In this document: piece after piece, positions 10,086 to 19,498 of the stretch
Layout: each line of letters begins with the position of its first letter
Position numbering within the stretch: the first letter of the stretch is position 1
NCBI GenBank assembly: GCA_009599575.1
Contig: VWND01000069.1
Span: 806,001-870,000, forward strand
Length of the DNA: 64,000 bases
Direction of reading: 5' to 3'
DNA from: Blumeriella jaapii
Taxonomy: Eukaryota; Ascomycota; Leotiomycetes; Helotiales; Drepanopezizaceae
Translations under genes and position numbers: made by a program
The notes under the pieces: generated by a model
The model's database searches: none
Told to the model about the DNA's origin: nothing
What the model saw: the letters and a program-made list of their open reading frames with translations, nothing else

Positions 10086-10700
10086 ATAATAATAATACTA
10101 ATGATAATCATGAAAATATTGTCTAACGTCTGTAAGGGGCAGTAGACCGCACAACCTCAAGCCTTCCGTAGAACATTGGGATTGAGTTAAGCTGGGGATT
10201 TTTGTATTCAAAAGACTTTCGAAAAAGCAATTCTATAATTTTACAAGCGAGATGGTTTTTTCTAAAGTTTGTGAAATGACCCTTGATGTTACAGAAAATA
10301 ATCAAAGCTGTTTAAGCTGAAAGTTATAGGATCGTGACGACCGTTGTAGTGAACTTTTATAAGCAGACCGACCCCCCCTCTCCCTCTACCCCATGAATTT
10401 CATATTTAAATCAAAACGATAGCGAACGTCAGTATTAATACAACATAGGAGATTTATCCCCCGGAACGACACTACGCTGTTCCGAGGGCTATTTTAAGAC
10501 AGATCGATAAGTAAAGCTTTATAGCGAGCAGCAGTTTGGCGAAATCGTCCAAGCTGAAACCTCGGAAGTATATCAAAGCTTCGGTATCCGAAAACAGAGG
10601 GAGGTTAGGCTTTTGCGGCCAGTGTCGGAAGCGTTTCCCGGTTATATTGGCATTATACGATATGCAAAAGTGCTTTGCGCTTATCGCACTAGCATTTGAG
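10086..10700 (-). mobile_element. Dispersed retroposon-like repeat, copy 1
   Basis: Shares several blocks, in the same order, with 16,914-17,439. Examples on the plus strand are GGGGCAGT near 10,136; TTACAAGCGAGATGGTTTT near 10,235; ATCAAAGCTG near 10,300; GACCGTTG near 10,340; a small hairpin GGAAC...GTTCC near 10,463; and CTTCGGTATCCGAA with CGGCCAGT near 10,580-10,625. Read on the minus strand, both copies can be translated with a common peptide pattern (KRFRxWPxKP, SDTEALxYxR, FAKLL, CLK), so part of it was probably once coding. The left end is an (AAT)n-like tract that would be a simple 3' tail in minus orientation. Copy 1 has about 100 bp more in the middle than copy 2. No target duplication is visible. 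Class unknown. Confidence 0.6.
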
Positions 10701-12670
10701 ATTCGCGTTTGCGTATTTGAAACTAATATCATACTGATAAAAGTCTTTTTGGGTCGAGCATAGCGCAAGTAGTCGATGCAAGATGGGACGGGACAGGCGA
10801 AGCTCTGGGGATTCTCTCGCCTACTGTTATTTATCAGTCAGTATGTATATAGAAACCTGCCCTCGGAGATAAAAAGATTCGGAAGGCAAGACGTGGTGCA
10901 CGTTGGTGAAAGGAACTGCTTTTGACAGGCGGGACGTACGAAAAATTTTGTCTTCCTGCACTATACTGTACTCCAGCATCAGACTTGCACTTTAGGCGCC
11001 AAACTCGACACGAGTCTGAGATAGTAGGGACTCCAATATGATCCTTTCCTTTCAAAGAAGCGCATAACACCCCTCCCACGATTGCTATTATCTGGCTCGA
11101 TTGGGGTTTTGTATGCGTTTCACGCATAACAGTCGATTATGCGTCCCCCAGCACCCAAGGTAGCCAAGGCAGACCTACATATTGTTTATCTGGCAGCTTC
11201 TAAAAGCAAACACTCGAATCTAATAATTTGCGCACCACTTATCAGCCTACAATATTGCGTTTGCCAATAGTTGAGAAAAGAAACAGAGCAAACTCCACAC
11301 GGAATTCGAGGCGCAAATCAACGTCCAGAAGACGATCCTGCAATGTACGCTATTAAGATGTTTCGATTCGAGGCACTTTGAATAGGTTTGAACATACATT
11401 ATTACAATGCTCGTTCAAAAAGAAGCGAGATAACACAAAGCTAAACTTAGTAAATATACCTTACTTGCACTGAGTCAGTCTGTCTTAGCTGCTTTGGCTG
11501 CTGGAGGGGGGTGGGGAGGGGGGCAGAAACTTTTTGCATCCTACTGAAGCGGGAACCCTTGACGGCTTGTCTCGTTGGGTTTGGTAGAGAAACGTTTCAA
11601 AAAGAATTGAAATCATAATTCAGACCATTCGGTAAAGCGTATGGCAGTTGTTTCCATTATGAACGCCCATGAAACCTGCAGTAACGTGAGCATCAACCTC
11701 GGGCCGAAAGAGAATTGTGACTACAGCCGACTCGGAATGTTGATTCAGAGCATTATGTTACAGTCAAACCTCGTTATGAAGAAGCCGGAACAAGAACCCT
11801 TGTTTTGAAGGTATCGGCCAGGGTACGTTTGGTCAGAACTCCTCAAGGCTAAAGTCAACAACGACCTTATGAGAAGGTTTTCACTGCAACATCGCACGTG
11901 CCGCGAGGAATAGTGCCTCGTACGATGTGTGAGGTTGCATTGTTGCGAGAATAGAATCGAACCCACAGAACTTGTCTTAGCATCTCAGACCCCCTTTGGT
12001 GTAGACGAGGTAGTGAGTAGTTTCCAAGCAGTTAGTACAGTACCGTGGAGCTTCTCGAACAAGATGTGGAAATTTGCTTATCAAGAACTCAAATACCATT
12101 TCGAAACAACGCACCATGAAACATTTACCCAAACATCTTCTTGGAAAATGCAATGCTTTGATCATCCCGACTGCCCTGACTGTCAGTCTCATTGCTCATA
12201 TGATTGTTGCAGTAAACTCAAGCAGCAGGTGCGCCAGCGCAGCGCGTATGAATTGCGTCTAGAGAGCAGCAATGCAGAGCTTGATCGCCCTAGGTCATTG
12301 GTCTGGGGACAGTTAACACGCTTCTATCAATCAATAGGTATAGTTCGAGTCAAACCTTGACTACCTGGTTCTCTCACAACATGCGACATATGTGGATAGT
12401 GATTTGGCTTCTACGGACGGGTGGGATCTGCTTGCATCAGAATGTTGATGCAGGCTCCCTGAAACTTTCGAACACCTCTTTTCCGAGCCTTACCAAGTCC
12501 AACGGAAACTTTGGGTCTTCAGTTCCTGGGCTAGAATTAGTACTTAACGGTTCCATGCCTCTCTCTCTCCTCCAGCAGAACAAAGCAAGCCATTCCATTC
12601 TCAAGCTGAACAAAGCAGATCGTCTCTTCTCAGGCAGAAAGTCCAGATCATTTTAAAATCTCTTCCCATA
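10701..12670. other. Intergenic region upstream of the D-amino-acid oxidase gene
   Basis: No supported gene. An open frame at 11,929-12,360 (143 codons) contains several Cys but no recognisable motif. Notable are a G-rich run at 11,503-11,523 and CT-rich sequence at 12,555-12,640 close to the next start codon. Confidence 0.5.
11503..11523 (+). other. G-rich tract, candidate G-quadruplex
   Basis: Runs of 6, 4 and 6 G separated by single T and A. The long runs can supply four G-triplets. Chance occurrence cannot be excluded. Confidence 0.4.
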
Positions 12671-14168
12671 ATGTCTTCTTCTAACACACACAACCCGCTT
12701 CGCTGGGGCTACAACTTCAGCTTTGATGCCCAACCTCAAATCCCATCTACGCCATCATCGCCACATGTATTGGTTGTCGGCGGAGGGGTTACTGGCCTGG
12801 TCACCGCATGGTAAGCAACAGGAGTCGAGAAGCCCAGCTCTCTCCCCACCCATGCCACACGTTCCCCTCCACCGCGCCCGAAATCTCCGCCAGAAGTCAT
12901 TCCTAACTCGGTCCACTCTCTTAGGGTTCTTCTCGATCGAGGCCACCGCGTCACTATTGTCTCCAAGGAGTGGGCTTCCTACACCTCCAAACAGCGCCTC
13001 ACGTCTCAGATTGCGGGTGCCCTGTGGGAATTCCCACCCGCGGTTTGTGGACAACACACCGATGAGCAGTCGTTGATCAAATCCAAGAAGTGGTGCATGA
13101 CAGCCTACCGCATCTGGGAGGCAATCGCCGCAGACCCGAAGCTGTCTGCCACGGCGGGAGTGAAGATGGCCCGATCCGTCTTTTTCTTCCCGTACGCCCT
13201 CGAAGAAAGCCCGAAGCAGCTGTGCAAGCTATGGGAGATTTACCAGTAAGTGACTCTCGAGAGTCTTGGCACGTCGGTCTCGTGGCGGTGAGATCCGAGC
13301 ACACGAGAGTATGTGCTGAGGACATCTACAGGAGTGGCGTTCAAGGCGTTCGACACAACCCTGGCCTGGCCCAAGAACTTGGTGTTGACCCCACTTGCGG
13401 TGCGGTTGATGCATACGAATTGACCGTCCCGGTCATCGACACAGACCAGAGCAGTACGTGTTTCTTCCCATTCCGTCTCTTCTCGGATGGTCGGCTCACT
13501 TTGATGCAGTGTCCTGGCTCATGCAGTTGGTGCAAGCGAAGGGGGCTCGCATGGTCACTGGCTTTGTCCCCGGCGATCTCTTCTCCCAGGAGAAATCTCT
13601 CCTCAAGCGTTTCGGCGCCGACGCCATCATCAACGCATCCGGCCTCGCGAGCAGGGAGCTGGCTTCCGACCCATCGTGCTACCCCCTCAGAGGAGCGCTC
13701 CTCCGATTCATCAACGACGGCTCGGATTTCCCGAAGGTCACTTCGGCCATGTCCATCGCCGCCGACGCCTCCTTGGACAACGAAATCGTCTTCTTGGTTC
13801 CGCGCAACGACAACATCTTGATTGTGGGTGGGATTGCCCAACCCAACGAGGAGGAGCTGGACCTGACCCTGGACACCCACTCGATTCAGCGCATGGAAGC
13901 CCGATGCAAAGCGTTTCTCCCTTGCCTGAAGAATGCCCGGCTCGACCCCGAATACCCCTTGGCTCAAGGGCTCCGCCCGGGCCGCGAGAAGAACATCCGC
14001 CTTGAACGCGAGGCGAGGCCGCACGGCATCGAGAAGAGTCGGATCGTTCACACCTACGGACACGGCGGCTCGGGATGGAGTCTGTCCTTTGGATGTGCTG
14101 AGGATGTCGCGAGCATGGTGGAGGAAATTGTGTACTCGGACGATCTGCAAGTCAGCCACCGTCTGTAG
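12671..14168 (+). CDS. D-amino-acid oxidase (FAD-dependent), 413 aa, four exons
   Basis: Exons 12671-12810, 12925-13245, 13332-13453 and 13510-14168; introns of 114, 86 and 56 nt all have GTAAGN or GTACGT donors and AG acceptors, and phases agree throughout. The FAD Rossmann motif VVGGGVTGL lies at residues 35-43, followed by RGHRVTIVSKEW. The C-terminal half has LRPGR (residues 349-353) with the substrate-carboxylate Arg region and the DAAO signature HTYGHGGSGWSLSFGCA (from 375). The enzyme oxidatively deaminates D-amino acids to 2-oxo acids, ammonia and H2O2, normally in peroxisomes. The protein ends VSHRL: His-Arg-Leu is only a near match to the canonical [SAC]-[KRH]-[LM] peroxisomal signal. 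A 27-residue polar N-terminal extension precedes the FAD fold. A long open frame on the opposite strand is a by-product of codon bias. Confidence 0.92.
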
Positions 14169-14703
14169 GCGGATGGGTCCAGCTGGGTCCCTGGGCCCCT
14201 TGGATCTGCGTCCTCGGCGACGACCGAGGGTCCGCTGCTGATTCCCGTGGTTCGTGTGGTGTTGTTCGCGACTGGTTGGCGTTGAGATCTTCCTTTGAGC
14301 TGGATTTCCTAAAAGTTTCTTTTCTTTCTTTCCTTTCCCCTGACTCGAGGGGCATAATACTTGCAGCGAGTTCGCGGGATCGTTCTTGTTTCTGCGAGAA
14401 CACACCATAATTTCTCTTCTCTTATAGACGAAGGCCCAATGCAATGCCATTTTGTGCTGCCCATGCTCTCCCCCCGCGGATGCCTGCCCACCCTCACCCT
14501 CACCCTATGCGACCAGACCTCTCGAGAGTGCCTAGACCTGGGCCGCTGCTGGTGCGCGCCCGTCCGGGGCCCAGGCCCACCAGGTGTTGGGTTTGCGGGT
14601 GTGTCGTGCATGGCCGAAGAGTCGGGAGGAATCCTCAGCGGAGGCTCGAAAGGATGGACGCGTGTTCCATCGACTGTGACTTGTGTTGTTGTCGTTCTGA
14701 CTG
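14169..14703. other. 3' flank of the oxidase gene, nothing recognised
   Basis: C/CT-rich sequence with long open frames of Pro/Arg-rich composition but no homology I recognise. Confidence 0.5.
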
Positions 14704-14881
14704 GCGAGCCTCTCCCAGTATCAGACTTGAGGTGACGGCTCACGTCGTCCGTCGGTCGGAGAAACGAGTCTCCGATGAGGCTCTCTATCACGTGACAGCG
14801 AGCCTCCCAGTATCAGACACGGCTCGCGTCGTCCGTCGGTCGGAGAAACGAGTCTCCGAGGAACCTCACTGTCACGTGACA
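14704..14881 (+). repeat. Tandem duplication (94 + 84 bp), each copy ending in CACGTGACA
   Basis: Copies at 14704-14797 and 14798-14881 share GCGAGCCTC, CAGTATCAGAC, a CGTCGTCCGTCGGTCGGAG block with an internal GGAGAAACGAGTCTCC hairpin, and the terminal CACGTGACA E-box-type site. The second copy lacks about 10 bp. No gene is assigned across it. Confidence 0.85.
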
Positions 14882-14890
14882 ATAAGCACA

Positions 14891-14926
14891 CTCGAGCATC
14901 TCGAGCATCTCGAGCATCTCGAGCAT
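14891..14926 (+). repeat. 9-bp tandem repeat CTCGAGCAT x4
   Basis: Four perfect head-to-tail copies, directly after the CACGTGACA tandem duplication. Confidence 0.95.
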
Positions 14927-15118
14927 CTCTCTACTGCTGCATGCGCACGACTCATACATCTCGAACCAAGGCAAGGTAAGAAGTATGGATATCGAACACA
15001 AGATCGACCAGACTTGGCTGCTACCAACTTGCAAGTTCAACACTCCCTCATCGGGATGATGCGGAGGGTCTAGGCATCAAAAGAATATCACGACCGCACC
15101 ACGGGACGGAAAATCGAC

Positions 15119-15172
15119 GGCCTCTTTCTGTAGGCCTCTTTCTGTAGGCCTCTTTCTCTAGGCCTCTTTTTG
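15119..15172 (+). repeat. 14-bp tandem repeat GGCCTCTTTCTGTA, about 4 copies
   Basis: Units at 15119, 15133, 15147 and 15161; the third reads CTCTA and the fourth is partial. Confidence 0.9.
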
Positions 15173-15456
15173 CATGTTGCGTTTTGCATCTTGCTTTTCG
15201 AATCGAGAAGATCGGTTCTTGTGATGGAGTTCGGTGTTTGAACCTCGCTGTAGTATCGATTCACGTGATGTGTTTGGTACCATCGACTTTCAACGCCTTC
15301 GGCACTTGGGGTCTCGCAAGTCGCTGACGTACCTGGTCGGGAAAGCACAGCCGAGTAGCCGGGAAACCAATGTTGAAGTTACATGACATGCCATGTCATG
15401 CAGGCACCCGAAGGGTCCGGTCGCTTGTCGCTTGGCGCTTGTCGCTTGTCTAGCAA

Positions 15457-15712
15457 AGTCATTCAGTCATCAAGTCGTCCAGTCGTCCAATTATCAAGTC
15501 ATCAAGTTATCAAATTACCCAGTCATCAAGTCATCAAGTCAACCAGTCGTTAAGTCATCCAATTATCAAGTCATCAAGTCATCAAGTCATCAAGTCATCA
15601 AGTCATCAAGTCATCAAGTCATCAAGTCATCAAGTCATCAAGTCATCAAGTCATCAAGTCATCAAGTCACCCAGTCATCAAGTCATCAAGTCATCCAGTC
15701 GTCAAAAGTCAT
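15457..15712 (+). repeat. 8-bp minisatellite (CAAGTCAT), about 30 units
   Basis: Near-perfect array of CAAGTCAT between about 15,570 and 15,700, with degenerate units (CCAGTCGT, CAATTATC) on both sides. Open frames through it simply translate the repeat. Confidence 0.95.
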
Positions 15713-15774
15713 GGGCACCAGACATTTAAAAGGACAAGCCGTATCACCTTTCATTGATTTTCTTTTTTTCTCCA

Positions 15775-15848
15775 TCTATCGGTCTCTTTCTATCGGCCTC
15801 TCTCTCTATCGGTCTCCCTGTCTATCGGTCTCTCTCTACCTCTTTCAA
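15775..15848 (+). repeat. Pyrimidine-rich TCTATCGGTCTC repeats
   Basis: Four imperfect 12-18-bp units of TCTATCGG(T/C)CTC in a CT-rich stretch just upstream of a small hypothetical gene. Confidence 0.8.
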
Positions 15849-15890
15849 CCAAGATCCTACCCCGTGCCCCTACGCCCGTCACCCAACCGA

Positions 15891-16275
15891 ATGATGGCCG
15901 ACGTCGACTTTCTGCGTTTGAGTAGCGATACCGAGGTGAGATGCCGAGGCAGAGACTGGAAAGTGTAGAAGCCTACGTTGACGACTCTAACCCGTAGGAA
16001 ACGAAGGCACTCGTGACCGACGCGACGGCGTTGATTCCTCGACCATTTGAGCCGCAACCGTTGTCATGGCGGCAGCGGCAGTTGCGCCGGTGGAAGAAGC
16101 AACTTCAACCCGGGCGACTCTTGCCCCTCGAGCGCTGGCAGTAAGCACCCACCCCAAGCACCTTTTTCGCTCGTTCCTTCCTTTCTCATGTCTTCGCTCC
16201 CCTACAACCTCCAACCTCCCTCGCTCTTTCCTCGCTTTTCTTCCGCTCGCCCTTAGGGCTGCGCGCAGTACTTAA
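15891..16275 (+). CDS. Small hypothetical basic protein (about 63-68 aa), spliced
   Basis: Two ATGs at 15891 and 15894 open exon 1 (to 15935). An intron at 15936-15997 has a GTGAGA donor, CTCTAAC branch site and CCGTAG acceptor. Exon 2 (15998-16140) gives ALIPRPFEPQPL, then SWRQRQLRRWKKQLQPGR. A strong donor GTAAGC follows at 16141; an acceptor at 16255-16256 would add a few codons and stop at 16275, whereas without splicing the frame stops at 16142-16144. I tested joining it to the membrane-anchor gene at 16412: no acceptor between them keeps phase, so the two are listed apart, though they could be remnants of one gene. Family unknown. Confidence 0.4.
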
Positions 16276-16411
16276 CTGCCCATCTCATCCCACTCTTCCC
16301 TTTTTGTTTTCTCTTTTTTTTTTCTTTCGTGTCATCAACATCACACTTTCTTCATTCCCGCCATACAACGGAGTGCCACTTTACAAACCACCCACCATTT
16401 TCTTTCCGACC

Positions 16412-17539
16412 ATGGGTCTCAAAGAAAAAAAGATAAGCCTTTCAGGCTGGGCAATGACGCTTACGTCCTTGATCGTCGGCATTTCCGCGCGTCTTTGGGA
16501 TTTTCTTCTTTGGGATGTTCTTTGCGCATGGATAGTTCGCAGAGTCCAGAAGTATTTGGGGTAATTATCTATCAGTTTTAATTTTTACTATTACTAATCT
16601 TTCGCTTTACAGATATAATCCCCAAACCCAAGTGGAGAAGGCAGAGGAGAAATGGAAGGAGGAATGAGAGCGGAAGAGAGGGGGATTGGAGAGATTGGAG
16701 AAGGAGAGAGAGGAAGAGAGGGCGAGATGGGAAAAGGAGAGAGAGAAAGAAAGGGCAAACTGGGAGAAGGAAAAAGCGAAATTGGAGAAGGAGAGAGAAA
16801 GGAAGAGAGGGAAATTTGGGTGAAGGAGAGAAAGGAAGAGAGGGAAAAATGGGAGAAGGAGAGAGAGGAAGAGAGGGAAAGATGGATGAAGGAGAAAGCG
16901 GAAGAAAGGACGATGATGATGATGCTGATATTTTATAACGTTTGGAGGGGGCAGTGAAACTGCGTAACCTTAAGCCTTTCGCAGGGCATTGGAAGTCCGC
17001 TATTTGAGCCCTTTTCTTACAGGCGGGATGGTTTTCCATTGTGTTCGTAAAATCAGCTTTCGAAACGCAAAATTATCAAAGCTGAGAGTAGCTGGCTGTT
17101 TTGTTGGTCGTGCAACCGTTAGTCAGGCCAAAGTGGCGAAATCTTCAAAAAGCAGTAATAAAAACATAAAAAACCCTAATCGTTAGTAATACAATGTTTG
17201 AAACTTTTTCTTTGGGACGGCAGCACGCTGCCCTAAATTCTACTTAAGGCAGGTAAAAGAGTAAAACTCAGTGGTATGAAGTAGCTTCGCGAATTGTTTC
17301 GCGTTCAGTTTTCTGAGATACTGCAATGCTTCGGTATCCGAAGTAGGTGGGTGATCTGGCTTTCTCGGCCAGTATCGAAATCGTTTTCGAGACCTTTTGC
17401 ACCTTCCGATGTGCAATAGGGCTTTGCGTTTGCCGCAGGAGCGGAAGAAAGGACGAAATGCAAAGAGGAGAAGGCAGAGGATAGAGCGAGATGGGAGGTA
17501 GATTTACAGGCACTGCTGGCTAGAATGGTCGTGGTGTAG
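16412..17539 (+). pseudogene. Membrane-anchored coiled-coil protein gene, disrupted
   Basis: Exon 1 (16412-16560) starts in strong context (ACCATGG) and encodes MGLKEKKISLSGWAMTL, with a hydrophobic stretch at about residues 12-43 and then RRVQKYLG. The intron at 16561-16612 (52 nt) has a perfect TACTAAT-type branch. Exon 2 continues in frame as YNPQTQVEKAEEKWKEE, meets TGA at 16665-16667, then resumes in the same frame as a Lys/Glu/Trp coiled coil with an approximately 11-residue repeat (RARWEKEREKE pattern). A frame shift near 16,805 is followed by more of the same, then the 526-bp insertion at 16,914. After the insertion the repeat resumes and ends ARWEVDLQALLARM and VVV at TAG 17537-17539. 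Without the TGA, the shift and the insertion it would be one protein anchored by its N-terminus with a long charged rod. Function unknown. Confidence 0.6.
16914..17439 (-). mobile_element. Dispersed retroposon-like repeat, copy 2, with 17-bp direct repeats
   Basis: The 526-bp segment is bracketed by the same 17 bases, AGCGGAAGAAAGGACGA, at 16897-16913 and 17440-17456, and interrupts the coiled-coil repeat. Because that repeat is itself repetitive the duplication could be partly coincidental, but 17 identical bases exactly at both junctions favour a target-site duplication. At the left junction is (TGA)4-like sequence, which in minus orientation is a 3' simple-repeat tail (ATC)n, as in LINE/SINE-type insertions. 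Inside are a palindrome GGCAGCACGCTGCC (17,222-17,235) and the peptide pattern shared with copy 1 at 10.1-10.7 kb. No reverse transcriptase is recognisable. Confidence 0.65.
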
Positions 17540-18354
17540 TATTAGCTGGATAAATACATTTTGCTTTTAATTTTTGTGGAAAAAAGAATCATTTGCCGGT
17601 TTCATTTTTACTGTTATTGATTTTCGCTTTACAGATTTAATTCCTAATTCCAAATGGAAAAAGCAAAGGAGAAATGAAAAATGAAGAAAGCGGAAAAAGG
17701 GCGAGATGGGGGGAGGAAAGAGCGGAAGAAAGGGCGAGATGGGCGGAGGAGAAAGTGGAAGAGTGGGCGAGATGGGCGGAGAAGAAAGCGAAAAAAAAGG
17801 GCGAGATGGGCGGAGGAGAAAGCGGAAGAATGGGCGAGATGGGCGGAAGAGAGAGCGGAAGAAAGGGCGAGATAGGCGGAAAAGAGAGCGGAAGAGTGGG
17901 CGAGATAGGCGGAAGAGAAAGCGAAAAAAAAGGGCGAGATGGGCGGAGGAGAGAGCGGAAGAAAGGGCGAGACAGGCGGAAGAAAAAGCGGAAAAAAGGG
18001 CGAGATGGGCGGAGAAGAAAGCGGAAGAGTGGGCGAGATGGGCGGAGAAAAGAGCGGAGAAAAAAGCGGAGAAAAAAACGAAGGAAAAAGCGAAGGAAGA
18101 AGCAAAAGAAAAAGCGGAGGAAAGAGCGATATAAGAAAAGAAAAAAGCGAAGGAAAAGGTAAGATGGGAAAAGGAAAAAGCGAAATGGGAAAAAAAAAAG
18201 CGGAAGAAAAGGCAAGATAAAAAAAGGAAAAAGCGGAAAAAAAGGCAAAATGGAAGAAGGAGAAAGCAGAAGAAAGGGCAAGATAGGAAAAGAGAAAAGC
18301 AGAGGAAAAAGCGATATAAGAAGAAGAAAGCGGAGGAAAAAGCGATATAAAAGG
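17540..18354 (+). repeat. Duplicated intron/exon-2 junction followed by an expanded purine minisatellite
   Basis: At 17,606-17,637 the intron end of the coiled-coil gene recurs (TTTTTACTGTTATTGATTTT and CGCTTTACAG), followed by a second copy of the exon-2 start (17,638-17,670) with stops. From 17,690 on, units of about 30-33 bp built on GCGAGATGGGCGGAGGAGAAAGCGGAAGA are repeated more than 15 times, decaying rightward to GGAAAAAGCGAAGGAAAA units. One frame gives ARWAEEKAEEW-type hendecads and stays open for 162 codons (17,674-18,159) through frame drift. The plus strand is almost pure purine for about 650 bp. It ends exactly at the first retroelement LTR. Confidence 0.75.
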
Positions 18355-18580
18355 TGTAACGATCTAACCAGTAGAAAGGCTGAAATCAGTTAATTTGTCG
18401 CCTGGTTTATATGATATAAAAAACGAGCCTTCGGTTTTGTAACAAAAATATTTATTTAGAATTAACAACAGCAAAAGGCAGAAATTATTAAACAAAAGTT
18501 ATATATATATTAATAGTTTTTGTAATTAATAAAAGATTTATTAAAAAATGAAAAAGCTTGCAATTGTATTTAATTGCTGG
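18355..18580 (-). mobile_element. LTR-A copy 1, truncated by the next insertion
   Basis: Starts TGTAACGATCTAA and follows the 297/269-bp LTR-A of the complete element at 20,881, but stops at ATTGCTGG where another LTR-A begins. It marks the left edge of the AT-rich island. Confidence 0.8.
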
Positions 18581-18785
18581 TGTAACGATTTAATCAGTCG
18601 GAGGACTGGGAGATCAGTCAACTGGTCGCCGAGTTTACATAATATAAGAAACGAGCCTTTGGTTCTGTAACAAAGATATTTATTTAAAATTAATAACTGC
18701 AACAAGCAAAAATTACTAAAAGAAAAAAGTTTTATATATATAAATAATTCTTATAATTAATAAAAACCCCATCAAAGAACCAGAA
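18581..18785 (-). mobile_element. LTR-A copy 2, truncated
   Basis: Begins TGTAACGATTTAATCAG and runs about 205 bp of LTR-A until an oppositely oriented LTR-A interrupts it at 18,786. Confidence 0.8.
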
Positions 18786-18898
18786 TGTAACGAATCACTT
18801 TTTTGCCACCTCTTTTGTCATCCCAGCAACTACGTATAATTGCAAGCTTCCTGGTTTTTTAATGGATCTTTTATCAACTATGGAAACTATTTATATAT
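18786..18898 (+). mobile_element. LTR-A copy 3, inverted, truncated
   Basis: Begins TGTAACGAATCACTTTTTTG, the reverse-complement end of LTR-A, as in the plus-oriented element at 57,661. Interrupted by LTR-C at 18,899. Confidence 0.75.
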
Positions 18899-19030
18899 TA
18901 TAAAAGTAGGTAGGAAAACCAAACTGATACGGCCACATATCGGTGGGTAAAATAGTCTAGGGAACCCCCTAGAAGAAACTAATAAAAAAATAAAAAAATA
19001 AAGGTCTGAATTAAAATGCGTGCTTATAAT
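18899..19030 (-). mobile_element. LTR-C copy 1, truncated
   Basis: Starts TATAAAAGTAGG and shares ACTGATACGGCCA and CTAGGGAA with the 267-bp LTR-C. Cut after 132 bp by LTR-A copy 4. Confidence 0.8.
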
Positions 19031-19498
19031 TGTGACGATCTAATCAGTATAAGGGCTGGGAGATCAGTCAACTGGTCGCCGTGTTCATATGGTATAAAAA
19101 ACGAGCTTTTGATTTTATAACAAAAATGTTTATTTAGAATTAATAATTGCAAAAAGCAAAAGTACTAAAAAAAAGTGTTTTATATATATAAATAATTTTT
19201 ATAATTAATAAAAAAACCACCAAAAAACCAAAAAGCTTGCAATTATACGCAGTTGCTAAAATAATACGAAAAATAGCAAAAAAATAAATAGTTATACTAT
19301 TCCTCCGTCCGAAAAAAACGCGCTTTCGAATTTTTATTTATTAATAAATCGCTATTCAAATAATCGTACGAATCCAAACCTTCGAAATACGCTTTCAGCC
19401 AGTTTATAAGTTTTATAAAAAAACCGGAAAGCTTTTTATACGCTAAATAAAAATCGCGCATTTTTAAAAAAGCGTTTATAAAATAAAACGCGGAATAC
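19031..19498 (-). mobile_element. LTR-A element copy 4: 3' LTR plus 3' end of pol, truncated
   Basis: A 266-bp LTR (19031-19296, TGTGACGATC...GTTATA) followed by about 200 bp homologous to the pol 3' tail of the complete LTR-A element (21,178-21,380), read on the minus strand. Interrupted at 19,499 by an LTR-B element. Confidence 0.85.

Noticed and set aside
11935..11995. tRNA-like GAATCGAACCC box on the minus strand
   Set aside because: The B-box resembles a tRNA T-arm, but no matching D-arm, anticodon stem or acceptor stem could be built.
11929..12360. Plus-strand 143-codon frame with a Cys cluster
   Set aside because: Cys spacing is irregular, there is no homology I recognise, and it lies where the oxidase promoter should be.
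13341..14450. Minus-strand open frame of 369 codons
   Set aside because: It lies antisense to the spliced D-amino-acid oxidase and has no recognisable domain; the opposite strand explains the sequence fully.
14444..15073. Plus-strand open frame of 209 codons
   Set aside because: It translates the tandem duplication and the CTCGAGCAT array; Arg/Pro-rich composition reflects GC-rich repeats.
15457..15712. Regularly spaced repeat resembling a CRISPR array
   Set aside because: The 8-bp units are contiguous with no spacers, and the genome is fungal.
15393..15968. Plus-strand open frame of 191 codons rich in VIKSSSHQ
   Set aside because: A direct translation of the 8-bp minisatellite.
15891..16560. 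One gene joining the small basic protein to the membrane-anchor protein
   Set aside because: None of the AG acceptors between 16,141 and 16,412 restores the phase of the MGLKEKK frame.
17637..18281. Minus-strand open frame of 214 codons, Phe/Pro/Leu-rich
   Set aside because: Complement of the purine minisatellite; low complexity only.
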